Assembly: GCA_013398175.1 (NCBI GenBank)
Contig: VZRZ01004175.1
Coordinates: 919,745-983,744, forward strand
Direction of reading: 5' to 3'
From: Climacteris rufus
Lineage: Eukaryota; Chordata; Aves; Passeriformes; Climacteridae
DNA: 64,000 nucleotides
The position numbers and the translations under genes were made by a program. The notes beneath the pieces are model-generated. The model saw nothing but the letters and a program-made list of their open reading frames with translations, was not told the origin of the DNA and did no database searches. Positions 1-10,940 of this stretch are shown in pieces (the stretch's first letter is position 1; each line of letters opens with the position of its first letter).

Positions 1-530
1 AAGCTTCTGGACGGGAGGGAGGAGATGCTGCGGGAGTGACACACAGTGGGTGTCAGCCCTAGACTCGGGCTTTGCCCTCAGATCCACCCTCAGGGTCCGA
101 GTCCTGGGTGGGGAATTCCACCCACTGTATGGCACTCAGCCCCAAGGTGGGCTGGGCCACTGCAACAAATTGGAATGACTGACAGGGGCATTGGCCAGTC
201 CTGCAGCTGTCCGCACACAGCAGAGCAACCAACGGGCTGCCCTTTTGGGCAGGGACTGCCCCCCTGCCATGGCTAGAACAGCCCCACAGCCACCCAGGGC
301 GTGCCATCACCGGCTGTGTCTGCGTGGGGGAGGAAGGAGCTGGCCCTGCCAGTCCAGTGGCTCTGGGAGGAGCTCCCTCATGGTGGGCAGGGAGAAGAGG
401 CTGTGATGCGGCCCCAAGATCCCCCCAGCATGTGGCCACTGGGTCCAGCCCCCTCAGTCCAGCGGGGCAGGGCCGGACCGTTGGCTACCCCCAGAGATGC
501 TGCAACAGAGGTTCACAAAATAAAAGCTAA
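1..530. other. GC-rich block of unknown origin, possible retroelement fragment
   Basis: This stretch is clearly GC-rich, and composition changes abruptly near position 530 to AT-rich intron. Overlapping open frames occur on both strands (for example 59-439 on the minus strand), as expected of GC-rich DNA with few stop codons; none resembles a known protein. An AATAAA hexamer lies at 519-524, just before the composition break, so this could be the 3' end of an inserted retroelement or LTR on the + strand. I see no terminal repeats or target duplication, and the left end is outside the window. Unclassified. Confidence 0.35.
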
Positions 531-3500
531 ATATAAAGCCATTTTTCAAAGTCCTTAAAACTTTACTATGTAGGTTTTTCACAGCATTAATAATATCATA
601 TGTCATAGCCATTGAAATACTCTTTGAAAACTTTACCTTAATTCACTAAGAAAAATTATCTTAGTGACACAAGACATCAAGTGGTACAGTTCAGCAGCTT
701 CCTGAAATAATCACTTGGGCTTCTAGCCAGGCAGGTATGTGAATAATAAAACCCTTTTCTTCTACTTTCTTAGAATAGAAAAAGTAGTCTCAATTTTATT
801 CTGTCCATCTAAAATTTGGTTTTAAAGACGAGTGCATGTATGGTTTGACAAAATTTTGCTTTAAGAATATTTCCCTATATATCTAGTCTTATATTTATTA
901 TGATCAGTGGCTCAGAAAAACTATGTATAAAGAGGAGGAATTGTCTAAAAACAATTAAATAGTAAAATAAATTATCTTGCATGCTTTCTCTATTGAACTA
1001 CAGTCACACTTAACTTCAGTGCTAGCATTTGTTGCCATTCCAATTACAGAAATCCAGAAATGGAAAAGTGTTTTGTTATACACTCAGAAATAATTAAACT
1101 TTGGAGCAGGTTTCCATGACTTGTGAGTTATGTGCACAAAGTAACTCGTAATGGAGCTGTAGTTGCTTCTGTTATTATACCAGACTGCATTGTGAAGAGA
1201 GGCATATTAGAGAGAATAAGTAAGAATGAAAGTCACACTGAAAGAAATAATTTGCCTGCTGGAAGCTTGAATTGGTATAATACTTTCTCTTTGACTTTTG
1301 AGTTTGATACAGAAGTAATAAAAAATCTTCAGAGTTGCCTTCAACTGCTAACAGCCAGAATGTCAAGGAAAAGTTTGGAAGTTCAGTTTTATTCTGTCTG
1401 GCAGCTTTCTTCTGATATCCATTCTATGTCCTTCACTGTGTCAGTGAATAGACCACAGATCTTGTGAGTTATAAAGTATTTGTGGGTTTGTAAAAATCTC
1501 ATTTAACAAAGCTAAAAGTGAAACAATCAGCATCACAAAATCTTGTGTGATTTTATAGAAATAAAATCCATAAAAAATAATATTCTATTTATTTTAAAAT
1601 ATTTTGGTTTTTTTCTACAATTAAAAATACTGTTTGAGCTTTTCTTTGGCAGAGTACTTTGTAATAACAATAGTTTATTTCAAATCTAAAATTCACCAGG
1701 AATCAAAGTTTTAAAAGCAGGGTTTTTTTAAAGATGTCCCTTATATTCTTGAGATCAAAAACATGTTCTTTACAATGTTATGCCTTGTGAACCTATAAAT
1801 CAAAATTTAATATATTACTATGAATTTAACTTAATAAAAGCTATTCAAATTAAAATAAAGTTCATCTAAAATTGCTCAAACATTGCAGATTCAGTTGAAA
1901 AACCTGAAAAAGGAAATATTAGTAACTTTTTTGAAATAAACTTTGTACAAAGCTACATATTTGAATTACTTTAAACAGGCCAAACTGCAAAGGGAGAGCA
2001 ATGTCCTGAAGAGTTACTTTTAGTTAAGACAAGCAATTCAATGTTGTCTTCTGTGGCAAAATGATAAATGTGGTTTCTGTGAGTCTGAACAGGAAAGGAG
2101 GAAGACAATTTCATTTCTGTGTACACTATTGATTATGATATCAGTTGTACTGTATTTCCTTGTGTACTGATGTGTAATGTAGCATAAAAGATGTGTACTG
2201 GTGTGTAAAAGCATAGAAGATGAAAGATATAATTCAAAAACCCTCAAAGAAATTGGTGAGATTTTTTCTAAAAATGTATGCAGAAAGACACTTTAGTAAT
2301 TCAGTATCTCAGTTTTTTTGTTAAAGTATGAGTATGGGGGTTATAATGTAGCAAAGGTAGCACATATTTTTAATGATGGGGAAGTACAGGACACAGAGTA
2401 GATTTATTTACAACAGCATGTTAGAACCAATGGCTGAAAGCTGTAACCAGAAGGTCTGAATTGGTAATAACCCCCCAAAATAGCTGTAATATAGAGGATG
2501 ATTTTAATTGGCACAAACTACCAATTGAAGTGGTGGCTTCTTCATGTGTTGCTGTGTTAAGATTACACTTCATGTCTTTCTAGAAAGGGTTCTCTACACA
2601 GCTGTAACTTAGTAGAGCTGTAAATGCAGGAAACACTAATATAGAGATGAACACGAGATGGAACTCTGATGTAACCTGCATTTTTTAAAAAAAGGGAGTC
2701 ATTATGTGCAGAAAGGAATTAAAGAATAAAGAAGTTGTACTGAATGCAAAGCATTTAATGCAGACATGCTTGCATGTCCATTGTCTTTTGCTGAGTTATA
2801 AATTGTCTTGCATTCTTATTATCAGGAAATCTCTGCATCTTAGATGCCATCACTCCTAGGTCCTATAATATAAAATATTAAATAAACTGAAATAATAAGT
2901 AATTATTTTTTTTTAAATGATAATTATTCCTTACTGTAATACATTCTTACTCAAATGACTGGTGAATCAGGTAGCATATGTACTGGCTGATTAATATATG
3001 AGGAAGTTATTATCTACAGTGAATCAATGGGCTTCTCTGGAGAGCTGCTAAGCAGAATTTTATTTTCTGTGGAGGATAGGGATTGTTTGTTTAAGGTTGT
3101 AATATTAAGTAATACAAGACTAGAAAGATATATCATCCTTCAAAGGACCTTGGTTAAAAACTTAGTAAAACAGTCATCCCTACAACCACTAGATTGCAGC
3201 AGAAAAACAAATACAATAACCACAAAAAGAAAAACGAATTTCCCTCCAAAATTCATATAAATGTTTTACAATTACCTAATTTCTCAAAACCTAAATTGAT
3301 TATAAATAGTTTCTATGTTTTTTTCTGAATCGGTAGCCTGTTTAATCATATCCTGTCATAGCCTGACTCTTGCTCTGCAGTATGGTAGATAAACAGTGCA
3401 CCAGTGCCCCCTGCAGCCCTGAAACACTATTAAAACAGTTAAAAAATCCCCAACTCTATTGATCTTTGTTGAAATAACTATTCAAAGAAAGAACAGCTTT

Positions 3501-5996
3501 AAATCCTGTTGTATCCTTTCCTTTTTTCTCCTTCCTTCTTTAAAAGGGAAATTGCAGCTCTTGGGTAAAAAGAAAATGCTTCAGAAATATAACCTAAAAT
3601 TCAAGACAGGCCTTGATATATTTGTGACAATAAAAAGTACTTTTTTTCCCTACAAAAACACTGGTATATGAAAAGCAGAAACCAGAAGCATAAGCAATTC
3701 GGAATATATGTGTAGACTTTAAAATGAATAGTTACAAAAAAGAAAGGCATTCTGACTCTCAGAAGACAAATTTCTCTAATGTGTAGAATGTTCAGAGTAT
3801 AGAGAAATATTGCTTTGTCTGTGTTAAACTGCGGGTATTCATGTATATTAATGTATATTTTTTTAAATTTATTCAAATTATGCATATAAGATAAATTTGG
3901 GGATTGTTTTTTCTCATTCAACTCCTACTCACATCTTTCCAAAGTCCTTGGCAAATTTCTAGAGAAAGTGTTAGTTATGGGTGTACAGATTTCTTTTGAA
4001 ACTGAAGTTTCAATGAAGCCATGGTGGGCAATAGTAGAAATCTGAAGTAACTTATCTATGTATGTGGAGAAGTAAGGCTTTCAGCTCATGAACTACAAGC
4101 TGTTAAAATTGCCAATATTGCCAAAAGGAGGACATGAACATAAATAAAATTAATTTAAAAAACCCCTGTCTCTATGTTCTCTGCATGATTTTGTTCTGAT
4201 ATACATGCTTCAGACCAGTTTTCTGAAGCCAGATTTCCCCATTTTCCCTCTCTATACCCATGCCAAAATTAAGAGGTAGATAGGAGAAGAGGCTGCATTG
4301 CTAGAACCCATACATGGTCCTACTTGACGTAAAAGTCTGACTTGGCATTCCTTAACTGCCAAAAAATTTCTTATTTAAATAACAGGGTATAATATGAAAT
4401 TTTTACATCTGTAAAAATTAAGGCTGGAGGCCAAATGACATCAGTCAATTGAAAATGCATTAATTTCTTAGAACTAACTGTCTAACCTAGTTCACTGATG
4501 TTATAAAATCGAGTAAGTATTGTATGGAACTGACAGGAAATTATTAAATCTCTGCTGGGCACTATAAACACAAGTGTGACATCAGTAACTGGCTTCCAGC
4601 ATTTATCATTTATAAAATCCATTTCAAAAACCAGAAGATATAAAGTATTCTTGACTGAATTAAGGTGTATGAAAGGAATTGACCATCATTCAGAACTCTT
4701 AAGTGGAGAGATAGTTCCTGGTTGCAAGTGAGATTAGTTTTACTTATAATAAATATTTTTTTCCACTCAAAATAAATTCCTAATATAAACAGAGTAAGGT
4801 AAGTTCTCTAATTTGGGAATATGGCTATGCAACTTTTTATGGGTTTTCAACAAATTTAGTTACTTGAATAAAATTACTATTTTTTGCTTAAAACGGTATA
4901 TTTGTACCTCCTAAACTCCACTACGCCCTTTGCAAATGGCAAAACACAATCTAATTGCCATGGTAGGTTTTATTTTCATAATTTATAGCTTAGATATTTT
5001 AAATCTTGATTACTAAATGAGTTGTCGAAACTTTTCACAAGGAAACAAAGTATATATATTTTTAAGTAAGAAAGTAAGCAAAACATACTTATGTCTTTTA
5101 TGTACATCTTATATCTTTTAACCTCCTGACTTCATTCATAAAGTTATTTTGTTGATATGATGGTGGAGCATTTGAATGATTTTTAAATCTGACCTGCTTT
5201 GATATAATGATACTCTTAAATCACCTGCCCTTCATGATTTAAAGTTGCTCAAGAAAGAATGGCTGAAACATATAGTTCAGTTTGAAGGTAACAATGAGAA
5301 GTATGCTCTGGAATTGAGAACATTCTCCCAGTTTAGCCTCAGGTTTCTTTTTTACTCTTGTTTTGAGACTTGTTTTGCAGTTGGAAAGACCAGTTAGTTT
5401 TGCAAGTGATGTTGCTTATTGCCAAGTCATAGCCAGGTAGTTAAACCTTCAATGACATTTGGGTTCAGGTAGTGTTTAAGATAATCAAAAGTTAGGATCA
5501 ATGGATGCAAAATATCCTAAACTTCCAATGTTATCCTGGAACAGCTTGACCACCTGATAATTTCAATATAACATAGTTCTAGTTTGTTACATTTTCTACC
5601 GCTCTATGATCTTGCCATGTCATAGCCTTTGGGCTGGTAAGAAGATGGGAGGGTATGAATGATCCATTTTTAACATTTTTCTGTTAAATAATCACAGTCA
5701 AGAAAAATCAACTCCTTAATTATTCCTTAATTATTCATAGTCCTAATCAAAAGTGAATAGTTTAACACAGAGCAATGATATGTTGTTTTTTTGCTGCACC
5801 TGATCTTAGTTCTTTTGCAGTCTTGAATATTGCTCACATGTTTAAAGGAAAGACAGAGATCTGTTACACTGGAGTAACTGAGGCACATGGAGTTTCCTTA
5901 TTTCTTGTTTGTGAACTGTTATGCTTTTCTTATAGTTCATCACACTAATAACAAAACTTTCAGTCTTGATAATGTTGCCTGTAATATCTCTCCATG
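531..5996. other. AT-rich intron, no supported gene
   Basis: Presumed upstream intron of the EYS-like gene. Open frames here (such as 1123-1467 and 3601-3921) are short, low-complexity and unrelated to any family I recognise. A short direct repeat, ccttaattatt twice, lies near 5716. No recent transposable element is evident. Confidence 0.5.
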
Positions 5997-6371
5997 TGTT
6001 AAGATTTTCCTGAGTCAGAGTTACGTTCTGTTACGCATGTTAAAGTAATGGCAGTCTCTTCATTGTTGCCCTGAGTTTTGCAGTTCTTGATGTTTTCATT
6101 CTTCTGTAACTTTCTCACACATTCTCTGTAAACATAACCATGTTTTTGTGACAGTAGTCTACTATTTACATTCCTTTCTCCTGGGCGCAGAGATTTGATG
6201 GATATTTCCTTTGACCAGTGTGATTGAGGGGCGGCAAGTTCTCCCTCCAATCCACTGTGGTTTCTAAGAGACACATAAAATAAAGTTTGGGCCAGTTCGG
6301 CCCCAGTTGTTTTTGGCTCTCTCTTCAACAGGTGTTTGCGTCTTTCTTTCGTGTCGGCCTGCGACACTTCA
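5997..6371 (+). mobile_element. Probable solo LTR of an endogenous retrovirus
   Basis: The segment begins TGTTAAG, ends in CA, and contains AATAAA at 6279-6284 followed by a GC- and CpG-richer stretch to about 6371. This matches a U3, polyadenylation signal, R/U5 layout on the + strand. The composition differs from the surrounding intron. The 122-codon minus-strand frame covering it (5999-6367) begins with GTG rather than ATG and is best read as an antisense shadow. I see no convincing target-site duplication or internal retroviral genes, and I cannot name the family. The exact right end (6366 or 6371) is uncertain. Confidence 0.4.
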
Positions 6372-7479
6372 TTGCAAGCTTAAATTGCTTAAAGTTTTAG
6401 AAATATTACTCAGGTTGTAACAAGGTAAAGTAAGGTCCATTCTTTGCTGTGAAGGTATGTGATTTATAGGAAGTGCTTTTAGGAAACATTTTCAATACCT
6501 AAAAAATGTTTTGGGATGTTTTTCAGCTATATAATCAAAACGTGCATGATTTTAAATGTGACATAGTGAGTAGAAGTAGGAATTTGTCCTCTCTCTTCAC
6601 AGTCATCTTATTTAGTACCATCTCTAGTCAATGCAGAAAGGCAGTTACTTTACTTAGAATGTGATGAGCTGGAGATGCCTCTCTCTGAATATAGTTCATC
6701 TACAGGGAGAACCAAGGCGATCAGCTCAGGCAGGTTTCGAAGCTGTTATGTAGATAATGGTTGACAAAGTGAATTCTGTCTTAGAGTTTTATTTGTAGAT
6801 GAAATTTCTTCAAATATTTAGGAGGAAAAAGACTATTTGGGGTGGAATTTTGATGCCTGGCCAAATTAGGAATTGAAAAGAGATTGAACATGAGATGGTA
6901 AGTATCAAAGTTCTTAGTTTCTTTATTATTGATGGCTTTTGTTGCTGCTGTCAGTGTTATTGTTACAGTATTTGTTCACTCTCAAGTAAAGTGAAAATGA
7001 TCATTACAAAAACACATTTGGGCCAAAATTAAAATAGTTATCCAATTGTATAAAAGATAAATATTGCTTACTCCAGCATTTAACAATCTTCCTTTAGGAA
7101 AATCCCATTAGTAAGAACATAACATTGTTTAGTGTACCTTTACAGTCATTCCAAGAAGGAAAATTAATCTACCAGCATTGTATCTTACACTGGGACATGC
7201 TAAAATGTGACATTGCTGTAAGGAAAAAATAATTATTAAATTGTAAACAATAGCAGGCAGCAGATAACAGGTCACACATATGGATATCCAAAACTGAACT
7301 TTTTAATTCTTAAACAGAAGTCGCCTACTTCAATCAACATGAGTGGTTGTGCACTTTGACAGTGTCCAGATTAAAGGATAGTAGCACATCTTGAAGCCTG
7401 CAGTTAATAAAGTGACATGAGATAAAAACACCCTTTGGGAGGCTCTCTCGCACTCTGTTTCTGCACAGAGAGACTATTG
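6372..7479. other. AT-rich intron, no supported gene
   Basis: Ordinary intron-like sequence with no recognisable coding potential. The last 100 bases (about 7380-7480) may be a further diverged 5' piece of the CR1 that follows, but I cannot show this. Confidence 0.45.
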
Positions 7480-9400
7480 GTGGTCAGAGGCCCTCTGTGG
7501 CATGGCAACCATGAAATGATTGAGTTTTCAATTCTCAGTGAAGTAAGGAAGGAGGTCAACAAAACCTGTGCCTTGGTCTTATAGGGGGTTGACTTTGGCC
7601 TGTTCAGGACCCTGATTCAGAGTTCCTTAAAAGCAGTCTTTAATATCAGAGAGGTCCAGGAAGGCTGGACTAACTTTAAGAACAAAATCCTAAAGATACA
7701 AGAGGAGCTTAACCTTCTGTGCCAAAAGACAAGCCAGTGGGGAAGAAGCCTGGCCTGAATGATTAGCGAGCTTTCACAGGACCTCAGGACAAAAAGAGAA
7801 TTTAAGACCTTTGGAAGAAGGGGAAGGCAACTCAGGAAGAGCACAGGGATATCATTAGGGCATGTAGAGAGAATATTAGAGAGGCAAAAGCTTAGCTAGA
7901 ATTCAATCTGGCCACTGCTGTGAAAGATGATAAAAAGTGTTTTTATAAATATATTAGCAGCAAAAGGAATGCCAGGGAAAGTCTCCACCCTTTACTGGAT
8001 GCAAAGGGGAACACTCTCACCAAGAATGAGGAAAGGCTGAGGTACTTAACACTTTCTTCACCTCAATCTTTAACAGAAAGACCAGTTATCCTCAGGGCAA
8101 CCAGCTCCCTGAGCTGGTAGGAGCAGAATAGAACCCTGTAATCCGGGAGGAACTAGCTAGTGACCTGCTGATCCACTTAGACACTCTCAAGTCTATGGGT
8201 CTGGATGGGATTCCCCCAAGGCATTGAGACAGCTGGCAGAAGAGCTCACCAAGCCACTCTCCATCATTTATCATCAATTTTGGCTTAATGTGGAGGTCTC
8301 AGATGACTGAAGTTTGGCCAGTGTGATGCCCATCTACAATAAAGGCTGGAAGGAGGATCTGGGGAACTACAGTCATGTCAGCCTTGTCTCAGTGCCAGAG
8401 AAGGTTATGGAACAGATTGTCTTGAGTGCCACTGTGCAGCATGTACAGGACAATGAGGGTATCAGGCCCAGCCACCATGAGTTTAAGAAAGGCAGGTCCT
8501 TCTTGACCAAACTTTTATGGACCAGGTGACACACACAGTGGATGAGGGAGAGGCTGTGGTTGTTGTCTACCTGGACTTCAGTAAAGCCTTTGGGATATGG
8601 AAAGACTGGATTAGTGGGTTGAGGCCAACAGTGAGGTTCAACAAGGCCAAGTGCCAGGTCCTGCGCTTGGGTCACAACAACCCATACAGAGCTACAGGCT
8701 GAGAGAAGAGTGGTTGGAAATCTGCCCAGCAGAAAAAGGCCTGGGAATGCTGGTCAACAGCAGCTGAACATAAGCCAGGTGTTCCCAGGTGGCCAAGAAG
8801 GTCAATGGCATCCTGGCTTGTACCAGCAATAGTGTGGCCAGCAGGACCAGAGCAGTGACTGACCCCTGTACTCGGCACTGGTGAGGCCAGACCTTGAGTG
8901 CTGTGTTGTTCTGGGCTCCTCACTACAAGAAAGACTTTGAGGGGCTGGAGAGAGTCCAGAGAAGGGCAACATTGCTGGGACAGGGTCTAGAGAACAAATC
9001 GTAGGAAGAGCAGCTGAGGGAGCTTGGGCTGTTCAGCCTGGAGAAAAGTAGGCTCAGGGGAGACCTTGTCACTGTGTACACCTTGTTTGAGGCCAGCTGG
9101 GGGCCGGCCTCATCTCGTAGGTAACAAGTGACAGGATCAGAGGAAATGGCCTCAAGCTGCACCAGGGGAGGTTCCGCTTGGACAACAGGAAGAATTTTTT
9201 CACTGAAAGAGTGGCCAGGCATTGGAGCAGGCTGCCTAGGGAAGTGGTGGACTCACCATCCCTAAAAGTGTTTGAGAAATGACTGGACGTGGCACTTATT
9301 GGTATTGTTTAGTTGGCATGGTGGTATTTGGTCAAAAGTTGAAGTCAGTTTTTTGGGCATTTTTTCCATCCTTAATTATTTTGCCATTCTATGATTCTAT
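7480..9400 (+). mobile_element. CR1 LINE, 5'-truncated, with internal deletion
   Basis: Translated fragments on the + strand follow CR1 ORF2 in order. A segment near 7500 has the SDHEM/IEFSI-like end of the endonuclease. 7920-8050 has the linker with FYKYISSKRNARE. 8180-8590 has reverse transcriptase motifs, including the VVYLDFSKAF core at about 8560-8590. Straight after SKAF the frame jumps to a region matching the post-RT part (FNKAKCQVL, 8639-8665), so the YADD catalytic block is missing. The 3' portion (8940-9250) carries LERVQRRAT- and GLFSLEK-like remnants. The element ends with the CR1-type tail attctatgattctat at about 9385-9399. Many stops and frameshifts make it dead. It is in the same orientation as the host gene. 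Confidence 0.92.
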
Positions 9401-10392
9401 TTTTATTGTGAAAAATGGATGCTGGATGTTCTAGAGAGAAAATTGAGTGTTAAAAGATAAGAGTTCCTGAAAAGAAGATATAGTCTTGGACAAAAGAAGA
9501 CGGCCAGGAAAGAAGAAGGTAAACATCCTTCTGGGCTGGAAGAAAGATCCTGGAAGTGGGAGAAGGTACTGAAGATAAGAGAGAGGTGCATGGAGATGAA
9601 TACCAGGGATTCACAGGGACCATGGCTGGTAGCAGTCAGGACCAATTAGTGCAAACAGCAGCTCAGTGTGAATTCCCAGACCAGCAACAACCTCCCTGCT
9701 AGAAGGGAAAGTAGAAACCCAGTGAACATAATGGGGCATGGAGGTACTGAGGGCACGTGGGAGTGCATAAGATAAACAAGTAGCGTAAAAGCTCTAATCT
9801 TGTCAGTTCTTAAGTCATATCCAGTTCAACTATGGGATGTTGTTTACTCTCTCATCTGTGTCATGCACTTTATTGATTATAAAATCGTTTTTTCCTCCTA
9901 GAAAAAAAATTACAGAAGACCTATTATTTTAGTTCCTTATTTTTACCTTGTAAGATTCTATTTAGGATATTGTCAGTACTGTAGTTTTTTCATTCTCTCA
10001 GTTAATGTTACAGGGATTTTTTGACCTGTCATATTTACAATGCTCTTTCTTATGCACTCAATGAGAATGCAGTAATATTTTAATTAAATGCCAAATTACT
10101 GATAAATAAATGATGTTTGTGTTTATGCACGTCAGCCATTCTCCAGCATTAAGATATAATTAGAAATTACGTCTGGAAGAAAGACTGGATGTAACAAAAC
10201 AGTGCACTGCATTTTTCCTCTTTCTATACTAAATAATTTCTACATATGTGTCTCATCTTGCTTGCAATACAGCTTTTATGTAGCGAGTGTGTGATACAAA
10301 ATGTCTTTTTTAATTCCTATTTCTCTCCAATAACAGAGTCTTTGAATAGAAAAATGCTTTCTGTCCAGGAATCTTAATTAATATTTAGAAAA
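9401..10392. other. Intron, purine-rich then AT-rich, no supported gene
   Basis: From 9401 to about 9760 the + strand is rich in A and G and encodes only a short minus-strand frame (9403-9645) of biased composition. The remainder is AT-rich. No element was recognised. Confidence 0.45.
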
Positions 10393-10940
10393 TGTCATGG
10401 TTTAACCCCAGATGGCAACTAACCCCCACTCAGCAAATTGCTCAGTCATCCGTAGTGGGATGAGGGAGAGCATAAGTGGGTGGATATAAAGACAGTTTAA
10501 TAGGTAAAGCTAAAGCCATGCACAAGCAAAGCAAAATAAGGAATTCATTCACCACTTTCCACAGACAGGTGGACTTTTAGCCATCTCCAGGAAAGCAGTG
10601 CTCCATCACTTGCAACATTGACTTGGGAAGACAAATGCCATGACTCCAAATGTCCATTCTTCCTTCTTCCTCCCCCAGCTTTCCATGCTGAGCATGACAC
10701 CCTACAGAAGGGGTATCCCTTTCCTCAGTTGGGATCAGGCTGTGTCCCCTTCCAACTCCTTGTGCACTCCCAGCCTGCTCACTGGTGGGGTGGGGTGAGG
10801 AGCAGAAAAGGCCTTTACTCTGTGCAAAGACTGCATGGCAGTAACTAAAACAGCTCTCTATTACCATCTCTGTTCTCAGTAAAAATCCAAAACACAAACC
10901 CATAGTTGCTATTGTAACTCTATCCTCATCAAAACCATGA
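10393..10940. mobile_element. Solo LTR of an avian endogenous retrovirus
   Basis: The left edge reads TGTCATGGTTTAACCCC and the right edge AAAACCATGA, giving a terminal inverted repeat of about nine bases (TCATGGTTT / AAACCATGA). The interior includes blocks typical of a very common Neoavian LTR, such as ataaagacagtttaatagg, gccatctccaggaaagcag and ccaactccttgtgcac. This recognition is from memory of avian repeats, not a search. No gag, pol or env sequence flanks it, so it is a solo LTR. The flanks share only aatg/atg, so a target duplication is not certain. Frames inside it (10577-10903 and 10618-10848) are repeat-derived. Transcriptional orientation is not assigned. Confidence 0.8.

Noticed and set aside
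5999..6367. 122-codon minus-strand open frame
   Set aside because: It begins with GTG, has no family resemblance, and coincides with an LTR-like block on the + strand.
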